Counted from the first letter of the stretch, positions 38,415 through 47,537 are shown. The stretch: 64,000 bases of DNA from Corynebacterium amycolatum (GCF_016889425.1 NZ_CP069513.1:2410944-2474943), one strand, 5' to 3'. Numbers and translations: made by a program. The notes: generated by a model from the letters alone, not told the origin.

Positions 38415-40085
38415 TTAGCGGGTCAGGCGACGGTGAGTGACACGCGACGGGCGCGCAGCCTCCTCGCCGTAACGCTCAATCTTGTTCTTCTCGTAGCCCT
38501 CGAAGTTGCCCTCGAACCAGAACCACTTGCCCTCTTCGAAGTTGCCTTCCCATGCGAGGATGTGGGTACAGGTGCGGTCCAGGAACCAACGGTCGTGAGA
38601 AATGACCACGGCACAGCCCGGGAAGTTCTGCAGTGCGTTTTCCAGCGAAGACAGGGTTTCGACGTCAAGGTCGTTAGTCGGCTCATCCAGGAGGATAAGG
38701 TTTCCGCCCTGCTTGAGGGTCAGCGCGAGGTTCAGACGGTTGCGCTCACCACCGGAGAGAACCTTCGACGGCTTCTGCTGGTCCGCGCCCTTGAAACCAA
38801 AGGCAGACAGGTACGCACGAGACGGCATCTCGTTCTGGCCGACCACGATGTAGTCGAGACCATCAGAGACAACCTCCCAGACGGTCTTTTCCGGATCGAT
38901 ATTTTCACGGCCCTGGTCAACGTAGCTGAGCTGAACAGTCTGCCCGACCTTGACCTCACCGGAATCCGGCTGCTCCAGCCCCACGATGGTCTTAAACAGG
39001 GTGGACTTACCCACACCGTTCGGGCCAATCACACCGACGATGCCGTTACGCGGCAGGGTGAACGACAGGTCCTTAATCAGGACGCGGCCATCAAAGCCCT
39101 TCTCCAGGTCCTTGACCTCAACAACCTGGTTACCCAGGCGCGGCGGGGTCGGAATCTGAATTTCTTCGAAGTCGAGCTTCTTGTACTGCTCGGCTTCCTC
39201 CACCATCTGCTCGTAGCGCTCCAGACGGGCCTTGTTCTTGGCCTGGCGAGCCTTCTGCCCCGAGCGGACCCACGCCAGCTCATCCTTCAGGCGCTTCTGC
39301 AGCTTGGCGTCCTTCTTACCTGCAACCTCAAGGCGCTCAGCCTTCTTCTCCAAGTAAGTCGAGTAATTGCCCTCGTACGGGTAGAGCTTGCCGCGGTCGA
39401 CCTCACAAATCCAGCCAGCGACGTGATCCAGGAAGTAACGGTCGTGAGTCACGGCCAGGACAGCGCCCGGGTACTTAGCCAGGTGCTGCTCGAGCCACAG
39501 CACGGACTCGGCGTCCAGGTGGTTAGTGGGCTCGTCGAGAAGCAGCAGATCCGGCTCGGAGAGCAGCAGCTTAGCCAGTGCTACACGACGACGCTCACCA
39601 CCGGAGAGGTGAGTAACCGGCTCATCTGCCGGCGGGCAGCGAAGCGCATCCATTGCCTGCTCAATCTTGGAATCCAGCTCCCAAGCATCAGCAGTGTCGA
39701 GCTCCTCCTGGAGCTTGCCCATTTCTTCCATGAGCTCGTCGGTGTAATTGGTGGCCATCTCCTCGGCGATGGCTTCAAAACGAGCCTTCTTCTCGAAGAT
39801 GTCGCCGAGGCCCTCCTCGACGTTGCCGCGAACGGTCTTCTCCTCGTTCAGCGGAGGCTCCTGCAGCAGGATGCCAACAGTGGCGCCCGGCTCCAGGAAA
39901 GCTTCACCGTTACTCGGCTGATCCAGGCCAGCCATAATCTTCAGAATCGACGACTTACCTGCGCCGTTCGGACCGACCACGCCGATCTTTGCGCCCGGGT
40001 AAAACGCCATGGTGACGTTGTCGAGAATAACCTTATCGCCGTGCGCCTTGCGCACGTTTTTCATCTGGTAGATGAACTCACCCAT
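38415..40085 (-). CDS. ettA: Energy-dependent translational throttle protein EttA (ABC-F)
   Basis: 556 residues, the standard EttA length. There are two ABC domains: Walker A GPNGAGKS and GPNGVGKS, signature LSGGERRR and LSGGERNR, Walker B LLLLDEPTNHLD and LILLDEPTNDLD. The linker between them (VAGKKDAKLQKRLKDELAWVR...) contains the arm and P-site interaction motif. No membrane segments. EttA binds the ribosomal E site and gates elongation by ATP/ADP ratio. The ATG at 40085 is chosen from the conserved MGEFIYQMKNV start. Confidence 0.95.
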   Translation of the reverse strand: MGEFIYQMKNVRKAHGDKVILDNVTMAFYPGAKIGVVGPNGAGKSSILKIMAGLDQPSNGEAFLEPGATVGILLQEPPLNEEKTVRGNVEEGLGDIFEKKARFEAIAEEMATNYTDELMEEMGKLQEELDTADAWELDSKIEQAMDALRCPPADEPVTHLSGGERRRVALAKLLLSEPDLLLLDEPTNHLDAESVLWLEQHLAKYPGAVLAVTHDRYFLDHVAGWICEVDRGKLYPYEGNYSTYLEKKAERLEVAGKKDAKLQKRLKDELAWVRSGQKARQAKNKARLERYEQMVEEAEQYKKLDFEEIQIPTPPRLGNQVVEVKDLEKGFDGRVLIKDLSFTLPRNGIVGVIGPNGVGKSTLFKTIVGLEQPDSGEVKVGQTVQLSYVDQGRENIDPEKTVWEVVSDGLDYIVVGQNEMPSRAYLSAFGFKGADQQKPSKVLSGGERNRLNLALTLKQGGNLILLDEPTNDLDVETLSSLENALQNFPGCAVVISHDRWFLDRTCTHILAWEGNFEEGKWFWFEGNFEGYEKNKIERYGEEAARPSRVTHRRLTR

Positions 40086-40388
40086 GATGGAATTTCGTCC
40101 CCTCGTAAAAAGGAAATAAGCAATCCCTGTAGAGGTTACGCATAGGAACCAAAAGGCACAATCTACATGGGCGTACCCGCAATCCTTTCCCACCAAAGTC
40201 TCTGCCAGGCTACTAGCAAAACTAGCTGCGAGATAACGCTGCCGAATCGTATGCGATCCCTCCCCCTTTCTCAGCAGCGTCACCTCACATGCAGCAAATA
40301 CCCCTCCCCTCTTTTAGCGGCACCCCCTTAATCCGCTCTAGAACGGCCAACTAACTCCTTGCCTGGAACTGGCCAACTAACTCCGTCA
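40086..40388 (-). other. Gap between ssb and ettA with imperfect tandem repeats
   Basis: 303 bases without a gene. Near the ssb end are two copies of GGCCAACTAACTCC (40345-40358 and 40371-40384). A diverged third copy (40396-40409) is the last codons of ssb. The remainder must hold the ettA promoter; no clear hexamers. Confidence 0.5.
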
Positions 40389-40928
40389 CTAAAACGGCGC
40401 ACTAGCTCCTGCACCAGCCATTTCTTGCTGCTCAGCACGAGCTGCACTTGTGTTCCCAGCCTCACTAGCGTCGCCAGCACCAGCGCTGAATGTACGCACT
40501 GTCTCGGTAACCGAGGCGTCCGATTCCCCAGCAGAAGCCTCACCAAGACCCGTCGGCGACTCATGCGGCTTCTCAGTCATAGTCTTGACCGTCGCCAGGT
40601 GACGACGCAGATTCGGCCCCACCGCCTTAGCAATGATCTTCTGGCGCTGATGCTTCGTACCATCATCGCCCTCCCAACGATCCGTACGAACGTGACCGTG
40701 GACAATAACGGCTTGGCCCTTCCACACCGTGTTATTCACGTTCTCGGCTAGTTTGCCCCAGCATTCAACATCAAAATATGACGTCTCCGACTGCTCCCAA
40801 CCATTCTCCCCCTTCCATGACTTGCTGGATGCCACAGAAAACTTGCAGACCTTTGCCCCAGAATTGGTATTTCGATTTTCCACATGATGGACCACATTGC
40901 CCACCACGGTAATAACTGCCTCAGACAT
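40389..40928 (-). CDS. ssb: Single-stranded DNA-binding protein, accessory type
   Basis: 179 residues. The OB fold spans about 1-115 (ITVVGNVVHHVENRNTNSGAKVCKF, WEQSETSYFDVECWGKLAENV, QAVIVHGHVRTDRWEG). The tail is Ala/Gly/Ser/Glu-rich and ends SAPF, without the acidic DDDxPF tip that recruits partner proteins. It is therefore probably the second, SsbB-like paralogue; the replicative ssb is normally near rpsF. GGAGGAG lies 6 bases before the ATG. The 3' end of the gene is repeated twice, imperfectly, downstream. Confidence 0.88.
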   Translation of the reverse strand: MSEAVITVVGNVVHHVENRNTNSGAKVCKFSVASSKSWKGENGWEQSETSYFDVECWGKLAENVNNTVWKGQAVIVHGHVRTDRWEGDDGTKHQRQKIIAKAVGPNLRRHLATVKTMTEKPHESPTGLGEASAGESDASVTETVRTFSAGAGDASEAGNTSAARAEQQEMAGAGASAPF

Positions 40929-41045
40929 CGGGCTCCTCCCCCAAAAGAAAGCGTTTACCTACTGCGGCCGAATAATCCGAAGATGTCTCATTCGTGCCGT
41001 GCCAACTACTTTTCCGGCTCCGGGAGGCAAGCGAAAGAGGCAAAC

Positions 41046-41093
41046 AAAAAGCCTGTGGATAATTTCGTCTAAAATACAACTATCCACAGGCTT
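41046..41093 (-). terminator. Intrinsic terminator of the CopD-CtaG gene, with a DnaA-box sequence
   Basis: A 13-bp perfect stem (AAGCCTGTGGATA 41049-41061 / TATCCACAGGCTT 41081-41093), 19-base loop, then TTTTTGTTT on the minus strand. The left arm with the next base is TGTGGATAA (41054-41062), a perfect DnaA box. Confidence 0.85.
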
Positions 41094-41128
41094 CATATGA
41101 AGGTGAGGGGCGAGGTCGCAGCAATCCT

Positions 41129-41161
41129 CGTCGTCAAGCGAACGAAATCTGCTTAACGACG
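41129..41161. repeat. Inverted pair of dispersed-motif copies
   Basis: CGTCGTCAAGC (41129-41139) and GCTTAACGACG (41151-41161) face each other across 11 bases and could pair as an 11-bp hairpin with one C-A mismatch in the DNA read. The second copy abuts the stop codon of the CopD-CtaG gene. The factor-independent terminator lies 35 bases further. Confidence 0.8.
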
Positions 41162-43309
41162 CTACCTTCCGCGCCTCTTCGAGGCATCAATCGGATTGTC
41201 CATGTGCACCGGATGCTGCGCGTCAACCTCTGAGGTGTAGTAGTCGCGCTCATCTTCGCCACCGACACCGACCTGCTGGCTCATGCGAGCGAGCATTTCG
41301 TTGTATGCAGCCAACTCCTCATCGTTGTTGCGGTCTGCGACACGGTCGTAGCGTGCTGCATCCTTCTCATCGGAACGTCGCCACTGCACAAACAGCGCAA
41401 CGGTAACGATGTAGAGCGGAACCTCACCGGCAGCCCACGCGACGGCACCGCCGACATTCTGATCTTCCAAGAGATTGACTGCCCACGGGAGATCAAGGCT
41501 GGCGTAGTAGGTCTCGGCGAGCACCTGCTGCGACTGCATTAGCGAAATACCGAACCAAGCGTGGAACGGTAGCGACCCCATCAGCGTGACCAGTTTGACC
41601 GACGGCGCAATCTGCTGCGGTGCGGCATCGACACCAATAATGACCCAGTAGAAGATGTAACCCGAGATCAGGAAGTGGATGTTCATGAACACGTGACCTG
41701 CGTGCTCATCGGCCAGGAAGTCGTAAATCGGTGTCATGTAGAGCAGGTAGAAACCTGCAACGAACTGCACCGTCGCCACCACCGGGTGCGTGAGGAAACG
41801 CGACACCGGGTTGTTGATGAAGACCACCAGCCACTCACGAATACCCGGCAGACCATCACGTCCAGCCGGCTTCAGCGCACGCAACGCCAGCGTGACCGGA
41901 CCACCCAGCACCAGCATGACCGGAATGCCCATCGAGTAAAGCATGTGGGCAATCATGTGCACAGAGAACAGAGCCGGCATGTACACACCCAGTGCGCTGC
42001 ACGAAGTAAACAGCAAAGTTGCGCAACCGCCGAGCCACCACAGAGTGTTGGACAGCGGCCAGGTACCGCCGCGCTTCTTCAGCAAGTAGAGCCAATACAG
42101 GTAAATCCATGCGGCGATAATCGCGGCAGAGCCGAAGAAAATGTCAAAGCGCCACTGCGTGAACATGGCCTCCCAGCCGAATGGGATCTCCAGGTTGTAG
42201 CCGAGCTTGACCTGCATCTGCGTAATGGACGGCAGGCCCTCACCACCGGCCTGCTCAGAGAAATTCGGTGGCGGCGGAGTACGGCCGAGGGCCACGGCAA
42301 CGCCAATCGTGAGCGCCATAATGATGACCTCAACAATGGCCAGTCGCCAGAACGGGCGATTCGACTGGGCACGCTCAATCTCCGGGATGGTGATCTTGCG
42401 GTGCACATAGCCACACAGGCCCAGCAAGATGGTGAGCACCGCCTTGACCAGCACCATGATGCCGTAGTTATTGCTGACCAGGTCAGACCAGTCAATATTG
42501 ATGGCTGCGTTAATGAAGCCAGAGGCAGACATTGCAATGAATGCAACCAACGCCACGAAGGAGTAGCGCTTCACGACCTCTGGCATCCACTCACCACGAC
42601 GACGCGCGTGGCCAACCAACGCCATCAAACCGCCGACCCAAAACACAGTGAAAGTCAAGTGCCAGATGTAGGAGTTGGTGCCGTAGTCATGCGCACCACC
42701 GGAGGCGTTGTGGCTCACAACAGCCAGCGGCATCATCGACACCAAGCTGATGGCGAAGAACACCGGCTGCCAAATCCATTTACGAGTCAGCGATGAGCCG
42801 AGCGCCACAATGCCCGCAAAAATAGCTACCCACAGCCACGCCAAGCCCTCCTTGGTCTGCTCCAAAGACACAGCCCAGTTACTCAGCTGAATCGTCGTTG
42901 ACAGCGGCTGGCCCGACACATCGGAGAGAACCAGCGGAATCTCCATCAGCGCCATGAGACCCCAGCCGAGCATGGCCCACATACCCGTACGGGATGCCGT
43001 GTAGCCGTCGAGGCCCAAAGTGCCGTCGGCACGCTGCTTCGTACCGAAAGCAGCGAGCATAAACGAGCCGACACCGAGACAAGCGAGCAACTCACCGGTC
43101 GCCTTGGCGAACGGAAACCCGAAGGTAGTGATTGTGCCCGGATCAGGAATGCCCAACGTGGCGCGCGAATCCATGTTGAACGCCATCGAGAGCAAACCAG
43201 CTAGAACGCCGCCGATAAGCACAAAAACAACGTACCAACCAGCAGATTTACGGACTTTCTTATCCTTGCTAACAGGCGGAGAGGTCTCGGCCTTGGTCGT
43301 GGCAGTCAT
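41162..43309 (-). CDS. CopD-CtaG fusion: copper resistance D domain and cytochrome c oxidase assembly factor domain
   Basis: 715 residues with about 14 membrane segments. The N-terminal half (about 1-340) matches CopD-like proteins: MLGWGLMALMEIPLVLS, WHLTFTVFWVGGLMALVGHARRR. The C-terminal half matches caa3-type CtaG: FTSCSALGVYMPALFSVHMIAHMLYSMG, MNIHFLISGYIFYWVIIGVD and FHAWFGISLMQS, with conserved His residues likely to bind copper. The tail is acidic and cytoplasmic. The fusion is common in Actinobacteria; the likely task is copper delivery to cytochrome oxidase. TAAGCT stands 7 bases before the ATG at 43309, so the mRNA is probably leaderless. Confidence 0.9.
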   Translation of the reverse strand: MTATTKAETSPPVSKDKKVRKSAGWYVVFVLIGGVLAGLLSMAFNMDSRATLGIPDPGTITTFGFPFAKATGELLACLGVGSFMLAAFGTKQRADGTLGLDGYTASRTGMWAMLGWGLMALMEIPLVLSDVSGQPLSTTIQLSNWAVSLEQTKEGLAWLWVAIFAGIVALGSSLTRKWIWQPVFFAISLVSMMPLAVVSHNASGGAHDYGTNSYIWHLTFTVFWVGGLMALVGHARRRGEWMPEVVKRYSFVALVAFIAMSASGFINAAINIDWSDLVSNNYGIMVLVKAVLTILLGLCGYVHRKITIPEIERAQSNRPFWRLAIVEVIIMALTIGVAVALGRTPPPPNFSEQAGGEGLPSITQMQVKLGYNLEIPFGWEAMFTQWRFDIFFGSAAIIAAWIYLYWLYLLKKRGGTWPLSNTLWWLGGCATLLFTSCSALGVYMPALFSVHMIAHMLYSMGIPVMLVLGGPVTLALRALKPAGRDGLPGIREWLVVFINNPVSRFLTHPVVATVQFVAGFYLLYMTPIYDFLADEHAGHVFMNIHFLISGYIFYWVIIGVDAAPQQIAPSVKLVTLMGSLPFHAWFGISLMQSQQVLAETYYASLDLPWAVNLLEDQNVGGAVAWAAGEVPLYIVTVALFVQWRRSDEKDAARYDRVADRNNDEELAAYNEMLARMSQQVGVGGEDERDYYTSEVDAQHPVHMDNPIDASKRRGR

Positions 43310-43419
43310 AGCCCTAAGCTTAGCGACCAAATTCCCTAGAGCAGAACCGGTAACACCACTGGGATTAGAACCGGTTGTGATTGGCTGTGCCAGAGACGCT
43401 ACAATGCTTTTCTTAGCTG

Positions 43420-43492
43420 GCCTCCATAGCTCAGTGGACAGAGCAGTCGGCTTCTACCCGATTGGTCGAGGGTTCGAATCCTTCTGGGGGCG
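43420..43492 (+). tRNA. tRNA-Arg (TCT)
   Basis: 73 bases. The acceptor GCCTCCA pairs with TGGGGGC, the anticodon loop is CTTCTAC with TCT, and the T-arm is GGGTTCGAATCC. CCA is not encoded. TACAAT at 43400-43405 is a likely -10. Confidence 0.95.
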
Positions 43493-43499
43493 CAAAAAT

Positions 43500-43543
43500 A
43501 ACCCGCCTGGCCTGGTTTTATACCAGCATCAGGCGGGTTTTTA
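43500..43543 (+). terminator. Terminator after tRNA-Arg
   Basis: AACCCGCCTG / CAGGCGGGTT with a 20-base loop containing a small inner hairpin, followed by TTTTA. It may also serve the converging TetR gene. Confidence 0.88.
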
Positions 43544-43547
43544 CCTT

Positions 43548-44192
43548 TTAGTCCTTCTTGTTATCCGCGGGATCCGGACGCAAGTAGCGGTCAACCATGT
43601 CGACAACCTCTTCGACAGATTTCTTGTCTAGCGCAGCATCCTTTCCATCCGGACGCCACACCAGCACCATCGTCTGAATCAGACGGTAAATGTTGCGTGC
43701 CAACTGATATGGGTCGTGCTCGCGAATAGTGCCATCTTCCTGCCCGTGACGGACACCGGGGAGAATGAACTTCTCCACAATCTCCAGCTGAGTGTCGCTC
43801 ATCTCTCCAGTGAGCGCTTCTAAGACGCGGTCGGGATCTGTCTTGACCAGGCCAGGGAAAAAGTCACTTTCGATGATGCGTTGAACGACGATTCGAATAC
43901 GCAGCAACATACGAGCGCGTGAATCGCCAGGGACATAACGGAGCCCCTCAAGCATGTGCAGGATTTCGCGGTTGGTCACTTCCGCGAGAAGCTCGCCAAT
44001 ATCGGCGTAACGGCGATATACAGTCGGCCGCGAAACCCCTGCCTTGCGAGCAATTTCTGCAATCGAAGTCCTACGAAAGCCCACAGTCATTACGCTCTCA
44101 CGAGCAGCGGCAATGATGACATCATCGACGGATGGTTTCTGTGCCGCGGTGTTGCTTTGAGCAGCGTCGCCAACACGGCTCGTCTCATCCAT
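43548..44192 (-). CDS. TetR/AcrR family transcriptional regulator
   Basis: 214 residues. The HTH is at about 25-75 (IIAAARESVMTVGFRRTSIAEIARKAGVSRPTVYRRYADIGEL). The C-terminal domain has no recognisable ligand motif. It lies between tRNA-Arg and orn, divergent from orn across 269 bases, which hold both promoters but no clear palindrome. Target unknown. Confidence 0.88.
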   Translation of the reverse strand: MDETSRVGDAAQSNTAAQKPSVDDVIIAAARESVMTVGFRRTSIAEIARKAGVSRPTVYRRYADIGELLAEVTNREILHMLEGLRYVPGDSRARMLLRIRIVVQRIIESDFFPGLVKTDPDRVLEALTGEMSDTQLEIVEKFILPGVRHGQEDGTIREHDPYQLARNIYRLIQTMVLVWRPDGKDAALDKKSVEEVVDMVDRYLRPDPADNKKD

Positions 44193-44461
44193 GTAACTAT
44201 TTCTCCCGTTGGAATCCGAATTCAGAAGTAATTTTATCAGGCAAATAGGTCGATTTAGTTCATGCCCCGTTGTCCAATTCTAAAACCTCACTTTCCAGTT
44301 AATTTCGTTTCCCCACAATCCGCCTCAAAATCGGCACGCTAAACCACATCACAATCCACATCGCTAAGCTGGGCGTAGTCAACACGCGCCCCGCAGCCCA
44401 GTCCGGGCACAAAATAAGGCGCACTGCAGAAACATGCCGAATCTCAGCGAAAGGTGAAATC

Positions 44462-45115
44462 ATGGCTCAGCCCAATCCCGATCTCCAGCTCTCCCCTGAG
44501 CTCGACCGGATTGTGTGGATTGACTGCGAGATGACAGGCCTCGAGCCCGAGCGCCACGTCATTGTCGAAATCGCGGCTCTCGTCACCGATGCCAACCTCA
44601 ACGTGCTTGGAGAAGGTGTGGACATCGTCGTGCACGCGTCCGAGACTGAATTGGCACAGATGGACGATTTCGTCACCAAGATGCATGCAAAGTCCGGCCT
44701 GGATCAGGAAATACGCGCAAGCAAGACAAATGTCGCCGACGCCGAACAAGCTGTTCTGGACTACATCCACCAGTGGGTTCCCGAGCCCCGCACCGCTCCG
44801 CTGGCAGGAAACTCGATTGCTTCCGACCGCAAGTTCATCCACCGCTACATGCCAGAGCTCGATCAGCACCTGCACTACCGCATGATTGATGTCTCTTCCT
44901 TCAAGGAACTGGCCCGCCGTTGGTACCCCCAGGTTCTCAAGGGCGCTCCAGAAAAGGGTCTCGCTCACCGAGCTCTCGCAGATATCAAGGAGTCGATCCG
45001 CGAGCTGGACTACTACCGCCGCGCCATGCTTCTGCCCCACCCTGGCCCCGATGCCGACGCTGTTTCCGCCGCAAGCAAGGAATCCACAGAAAAGTACGGT
45101 GAAATTCGCGGCTAG
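44462..45115 (+). CDS. orn: Oligoribonuclease
   Basis: 217 residues of the DEDDh exonuclease family. The acidic residues are in [10 protein letters not shown] and [13 protein letters not shown], and the C-terminal [11 protein letters not shown] supplies the His and Asp. It degrades 2-5-nt RNA and pGpG or pApA. GAAAGGTG precedes the ATG by 5 bases. It directly precedes tRNA-His in many actinobacteria, as here. The 40-residue tail after the core is variable. Confidence 0.96.
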   Translation: MAQPNPDLQLSPELDRIVWIDCEMTGLEPERHVIVEIAALVTDANLNVLGEGVDIVVHASETELAQMDDFVTKMHAKSGLDQEIRASKTNVADAEQAVLDYIHQWVPEPRTAPLAGNSIASDRKFIHRYMPELDQHLHYRMIDVSSFKELARRWYPQVLKGAPEKGLAHRALADIKESIRELDYYRRAMLLPHPGPDADAVSAASKESTEKYGEIRG

Positions 45116-45118
45116 CTC

Positions 45119-45129
45119 GCTTTACGACG
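45119..45129 (+). repeat. Intergenic copy of the dispersed motif
   Basis: GCTTTACGACG, three bases after the orn stop codon. Confidence 0.75.
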
Positions 45130-45258
45130 GCCCCAAACCCTAACCCTCTCCAATTTTATCCGGGTTGACCTGCTGTTTTTGTTTCCAGCCCACTGTGGGC
45201 TACCATATAGTTCGCTGCAGAGATGAACTGAGAAAACAGCTCATTTAATGCGGTAATG

Positions 45259-45334
45259 GTGACTGTAGTTCAGTTGGTAGAGCACCAGGTTGTGATCCTG
45301 GGTGTCGCGGGTTCGAGTCCCGTCAGTCACCCCA
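45259..45334 (+). tRNA. tRNA-His (GTG)
   Basis: 76 bases. The acceptor GTGACTG pairs with CAGTCAC, the loop TTGTGAT has GTG, the T-arm is GCGGGTTCGAGTCCCGT. There is a C discriminator, as expected for His, and CCA is encoded. TATAGT at about 45207-45212 may be its -10. Confidence 0.97.
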
Positions 45335-45340
45335 AGTAGA

Positions 45341-45377
45341 ACCCTCGGCCAGGATTTTTCCTGGCCGAGGGTTTTTG
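45341..45377 (+). terminator. Terminator after tRNA-His
   Basis: A 14-bp perfect stem (ACCCTCGGCCAGGA / TCCTGGCCGAGGGT) with a T loop, followed by TTTTTG. Confidence 0.92.
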
Positions 45378-45478
45378 TGTGTCCGCCTACCACGCGGGTC
45401 TCGGGTTAATAGACAAAGTGTGTCCACCCAGCGTGTCGCCGGGATGGGTCCTTTTGCTACTTATCCCCCCCACAGTCA

Positions 45479-46273
45479 CTACCGAGTAGCTACCAAACCT
45501 GCATCCGATACCTGCAGTTTGCCGTCGATCATCTCCACGATCCGGTCGGCACCGTGGAGCTGCCCCAGGTCGTGGGTGATGTACAGGGTGGCCACACCCA
45601 TCTTCCGCGTCACATCCATAATCAGTTGCGTCACGGCCCCTGCGCTCTTCTGATCCAAGGCCGCGGTCGGCTCGTCGACTAGCAGCACTTCCGGCTCATT
45701 CATCAGTGCGCGCGCAACATTGACACGTGCCTGCTGACCACCGGAAAGCTGGTTCACGCGACGGTTTCCCAGCCCCGCCAGGCCGACTGCCTCGAGTAGC
45801 TCATCGGCGCGCTTCTCCGCTTCACGACGGCCACCCGCGAGCCAACCGAAGACGCGGCCCAGCCGCCGCATTGCGATGAGCTGCTGCTTAACCGTTAAGG
45901 CTGGTAGAAGATTCGGCTGCTGGAAGACGATACCGATATGTTCGCGACGAACCTTGGCAGCATCCGCGCCGCGAGCGCTCAGGTCAATGGCCGTCCTTTC
46001 CGCACTCTCGTCCGCGCCTGCACCGTTCGACTCCTGCTTGGTGGAGTACAGAGTGACGTGTCCGGAGTCGGCGCTCTTCAAGCAACCGGCAATGGTCAGC
46101 AACGTTGACTTACCAGAACCCGATGGGCCGACCAATCCAACGACCTCGCCAGCGCGAATCTTCAGCGAGATGTCATCCAAAAGAGTGCGCTTGTTTTCAC
46201 CGTCCTGGACAGTCAACGAGATGTTTTTGAGCGCCAGTGCCACGGGAGCTTTGTTGTCGATGTAGGTAGTCAT
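45479..46273 (-). CDS. hrtA: Heme exporter ABC ATPase HrtA
   Basis: 264 residues of the MacB/LolD-type ATPase family: Walker A GPSGSGKST, Q-loop VFQQPNLLP, signature NQLSGGQQARVNVARAL, Walker B VLLVDEPTAALD, H-loop YITHDLGQ. I name it HrtA because of context: the cognate MacB-like permease lies upstream and a NarL-type two-component system is divergent, the same arrangement as the corynebacterial hrtBA-chrSA heme tolerance locus. GAGGAC precedes the ATG. The 98-bp gap to hrtB carries four 9-bp tandem repeats. Confidence 0.82.
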   Translation of the reverse strand: MTTYIDNKAPVALALKNISLTVQDGENKRTLLDDISLKIRAGEVVGLVGPSGSGKSTLLTIAGCLKSADSGHVTLYSTKQESNGAGADESAERTAIDLSARGADAAKVRREHIGIVFQQPNLLPALTVKQQLIAMRRLGRVFGWLAGGRREAEKRADELLEAVGLAGLGNRRVNQLSGGQQARVNVARALMNEPEVLLVDEPTAALDQKSAGAVTQLIMDVTRKMGVATLYITHDLGQLHGADRIVEMIDGKLQVSDAGLVATR

Positions 46274-46300
46274 GTTGTCCTCAATTCCTCAGTTGCGTGA

Positions 46301-46336
46301 TGTGCAGAGTGTGCAGGGCGTGCAGGTTGTACGGGA
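46301..46336. repeat. Four 9-bp tandem repeats between hrtB and hrtA
   Basis: TGTGCAGAG, TGTGCAGGG, CGTGCAGGT and TGTACGGGA follow one another without gaps. They separate the two cistrons of an ABC operon, so they might affect hrtA translation or mRNA stability. Confidence 0.6.
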
Positions 46337-46371
46337 TGTTTTTGGCGGAAAGTCGTTTTCTCAGATTGCCA

Positions 46372-47400
46372 CTATGCGTTCGCCAGTGCGGTGGTCGGAT
46401 CGACGCGAAATACCGGCACCAGTGCCAGCAGCGCACCAACTACGCCGGTCACAGCGAGAACGAGCCCCGGCACGACGGTCGTGGAAGCATCGACCACAAT
46501 CGGCATGACGTTGGCGCTCTGCAGAGCCCAGCCCGCCGCTGCAGTCACCGCCACGCCGCCGCCGACTCCGATTGCTAGCACGGCCAGGACCTGTGCCAGA
46601 GAGTCAGCCACCAGCACGGAGCGGGACGCACCGAGCGCCGAGGAAATGGCCACACCACGGAGTCGCTGAACGGTCCACACGGTGAAAAATGCGCCTACTA
46701 CCAGCGCGGAGATGACATACAGCATCGAGGTCATCGCGTTGAGCGAAGTCTGCTCGCCCTGGTAGGAAGCCGACAGGTTGTTGCGCTCGCCGTCGCGCAG
46801 AATGGTTCCTTCCGGGACATTCGGCAGCTGCGCCGCAGACTCGTCGACAACCATCGCCGCCGGCACCATCTGCCCCGGCGTCAGGTCTTCCATCACACCG
46901 CGCCCGGCATAAATGACTGCTTGATGGTCCAGCCACTTATCCCCCACCAGTCGTGCAACCGTGGCCTTATAATCGCCCATCGCGCCAGACAGGGTCAGCG
47001 AGTCACCTTCCGCAATGGCGGTTTCACTAACGCCGTCGGTGACGGCCACCTGGTCGTCGTTAAGCGAAAAATCGGAGATGACGGTGACGGGCGTTTCATC
47101 GACTCGTGCACGGCTGACGTAGACATCGCGGATGGCGGCGTTATTATCGTTCGCCCACGTTTGGATGCCCTTTCGCACTGTCTCGCCCATGCTTGACGAC
47201 GACAACGACGTGGCCCCCTCAGCGACGACGACGGCATCGTTTTTGCCGTAGACCTCGTCAAGTGCGGAAACGGACTGGGAGGACAGGCCGGCAGCCAAAG
47301 CCGAGAGGAACACGACCATCACAGCAATCATGCCAACGGTGATGGTGATTAGTGCCGCACGGCCTGGAGCGGCCCGAAGTTCTTTCATTGACTGGTACAT
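46372..47400 (-). CDS. hrtB: Heme exporter ABC permease HrtB
   Basis: 342 residues in the MacB-FtsX fold: one N-terminal membrane helix (ALITITVGMIAVMVVFLSALAAG), a periplasmic-side domain of about 190 residues, then three helices (SMLYVISALVVGAFFTVWTV..., LAVLAIGVGGGVAVTAAAGWAL, VLAVTGVVGALLALVPVF). HrtBA removes excess heme from the membrane. Two starts (47406 and 47400) are possible, as the only clear purine-rich site lies further upstream. Two copies of the dispersed motif fall in its extracytoplasmic domain (47055 encodes FSLNDD; 47192 encodes SLSSSS). Confidence 0.82.
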   Translation of the reverse strand: MYQSMKELRAAPGRAALITITVGMIAVMVVFLSALAAGLSSQSVSALDEVYGKNDAVVVAEGATSLSSSSMGETVRKGIQTWANDNNAAIRDVYVSRARVDETPVTVISDFSLNDDQVAVTDGVSETAIAEGDSLTLSGAMGDYKATVARLVGDKWLDHQAVIYAGRGVMEDLTPGQMVPAAMVVDESAAQLPNVPEGTILRDGERNNLSASYQGEQTSLNAMTSMLYVISALVVGAFFTVWTVQRLRGVAISSALGASRSVLVADSLAQVLAVLAIGVGGGVAVTAAAGWALQSANVMPIVVDASTTVVPGLVLAVTGVVGALLALVPVFRVDPTTALANA

Positions 47401-47406
47401 ACTCAT

Positions 47407-47537
47407 TATGGTCGTGGATTCAAAGGAGGATTTAATCGCCAGGGAGGTTGAACTTCGTCTCCAACTTTCGGTTGATGTTGACAATTCCGGCTCGTCAGCG
47501 GTGTTTTGGCAGGTGGAACTGTCCTAAGCTCGAGGGC
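47407..47537. promoter_or_regulatory. Divergent hrtB/chrS promoter region
   Basis: 131 bases, where ChrA would be expected to bind if the homology holds. TTGACA on the plus strand at about 47477 may serve chrS. No perfect palindrome is visible; GTTGA occurs three times (47447-47482). Confidence 0.45.

Noticed and set aside
41129..41161. The dispersed repeats as a CRISPR array or short tandem repeat
   Set aside because: Copies are 2-3 kb apart on average with no regular spacers and no cas genes in the window.
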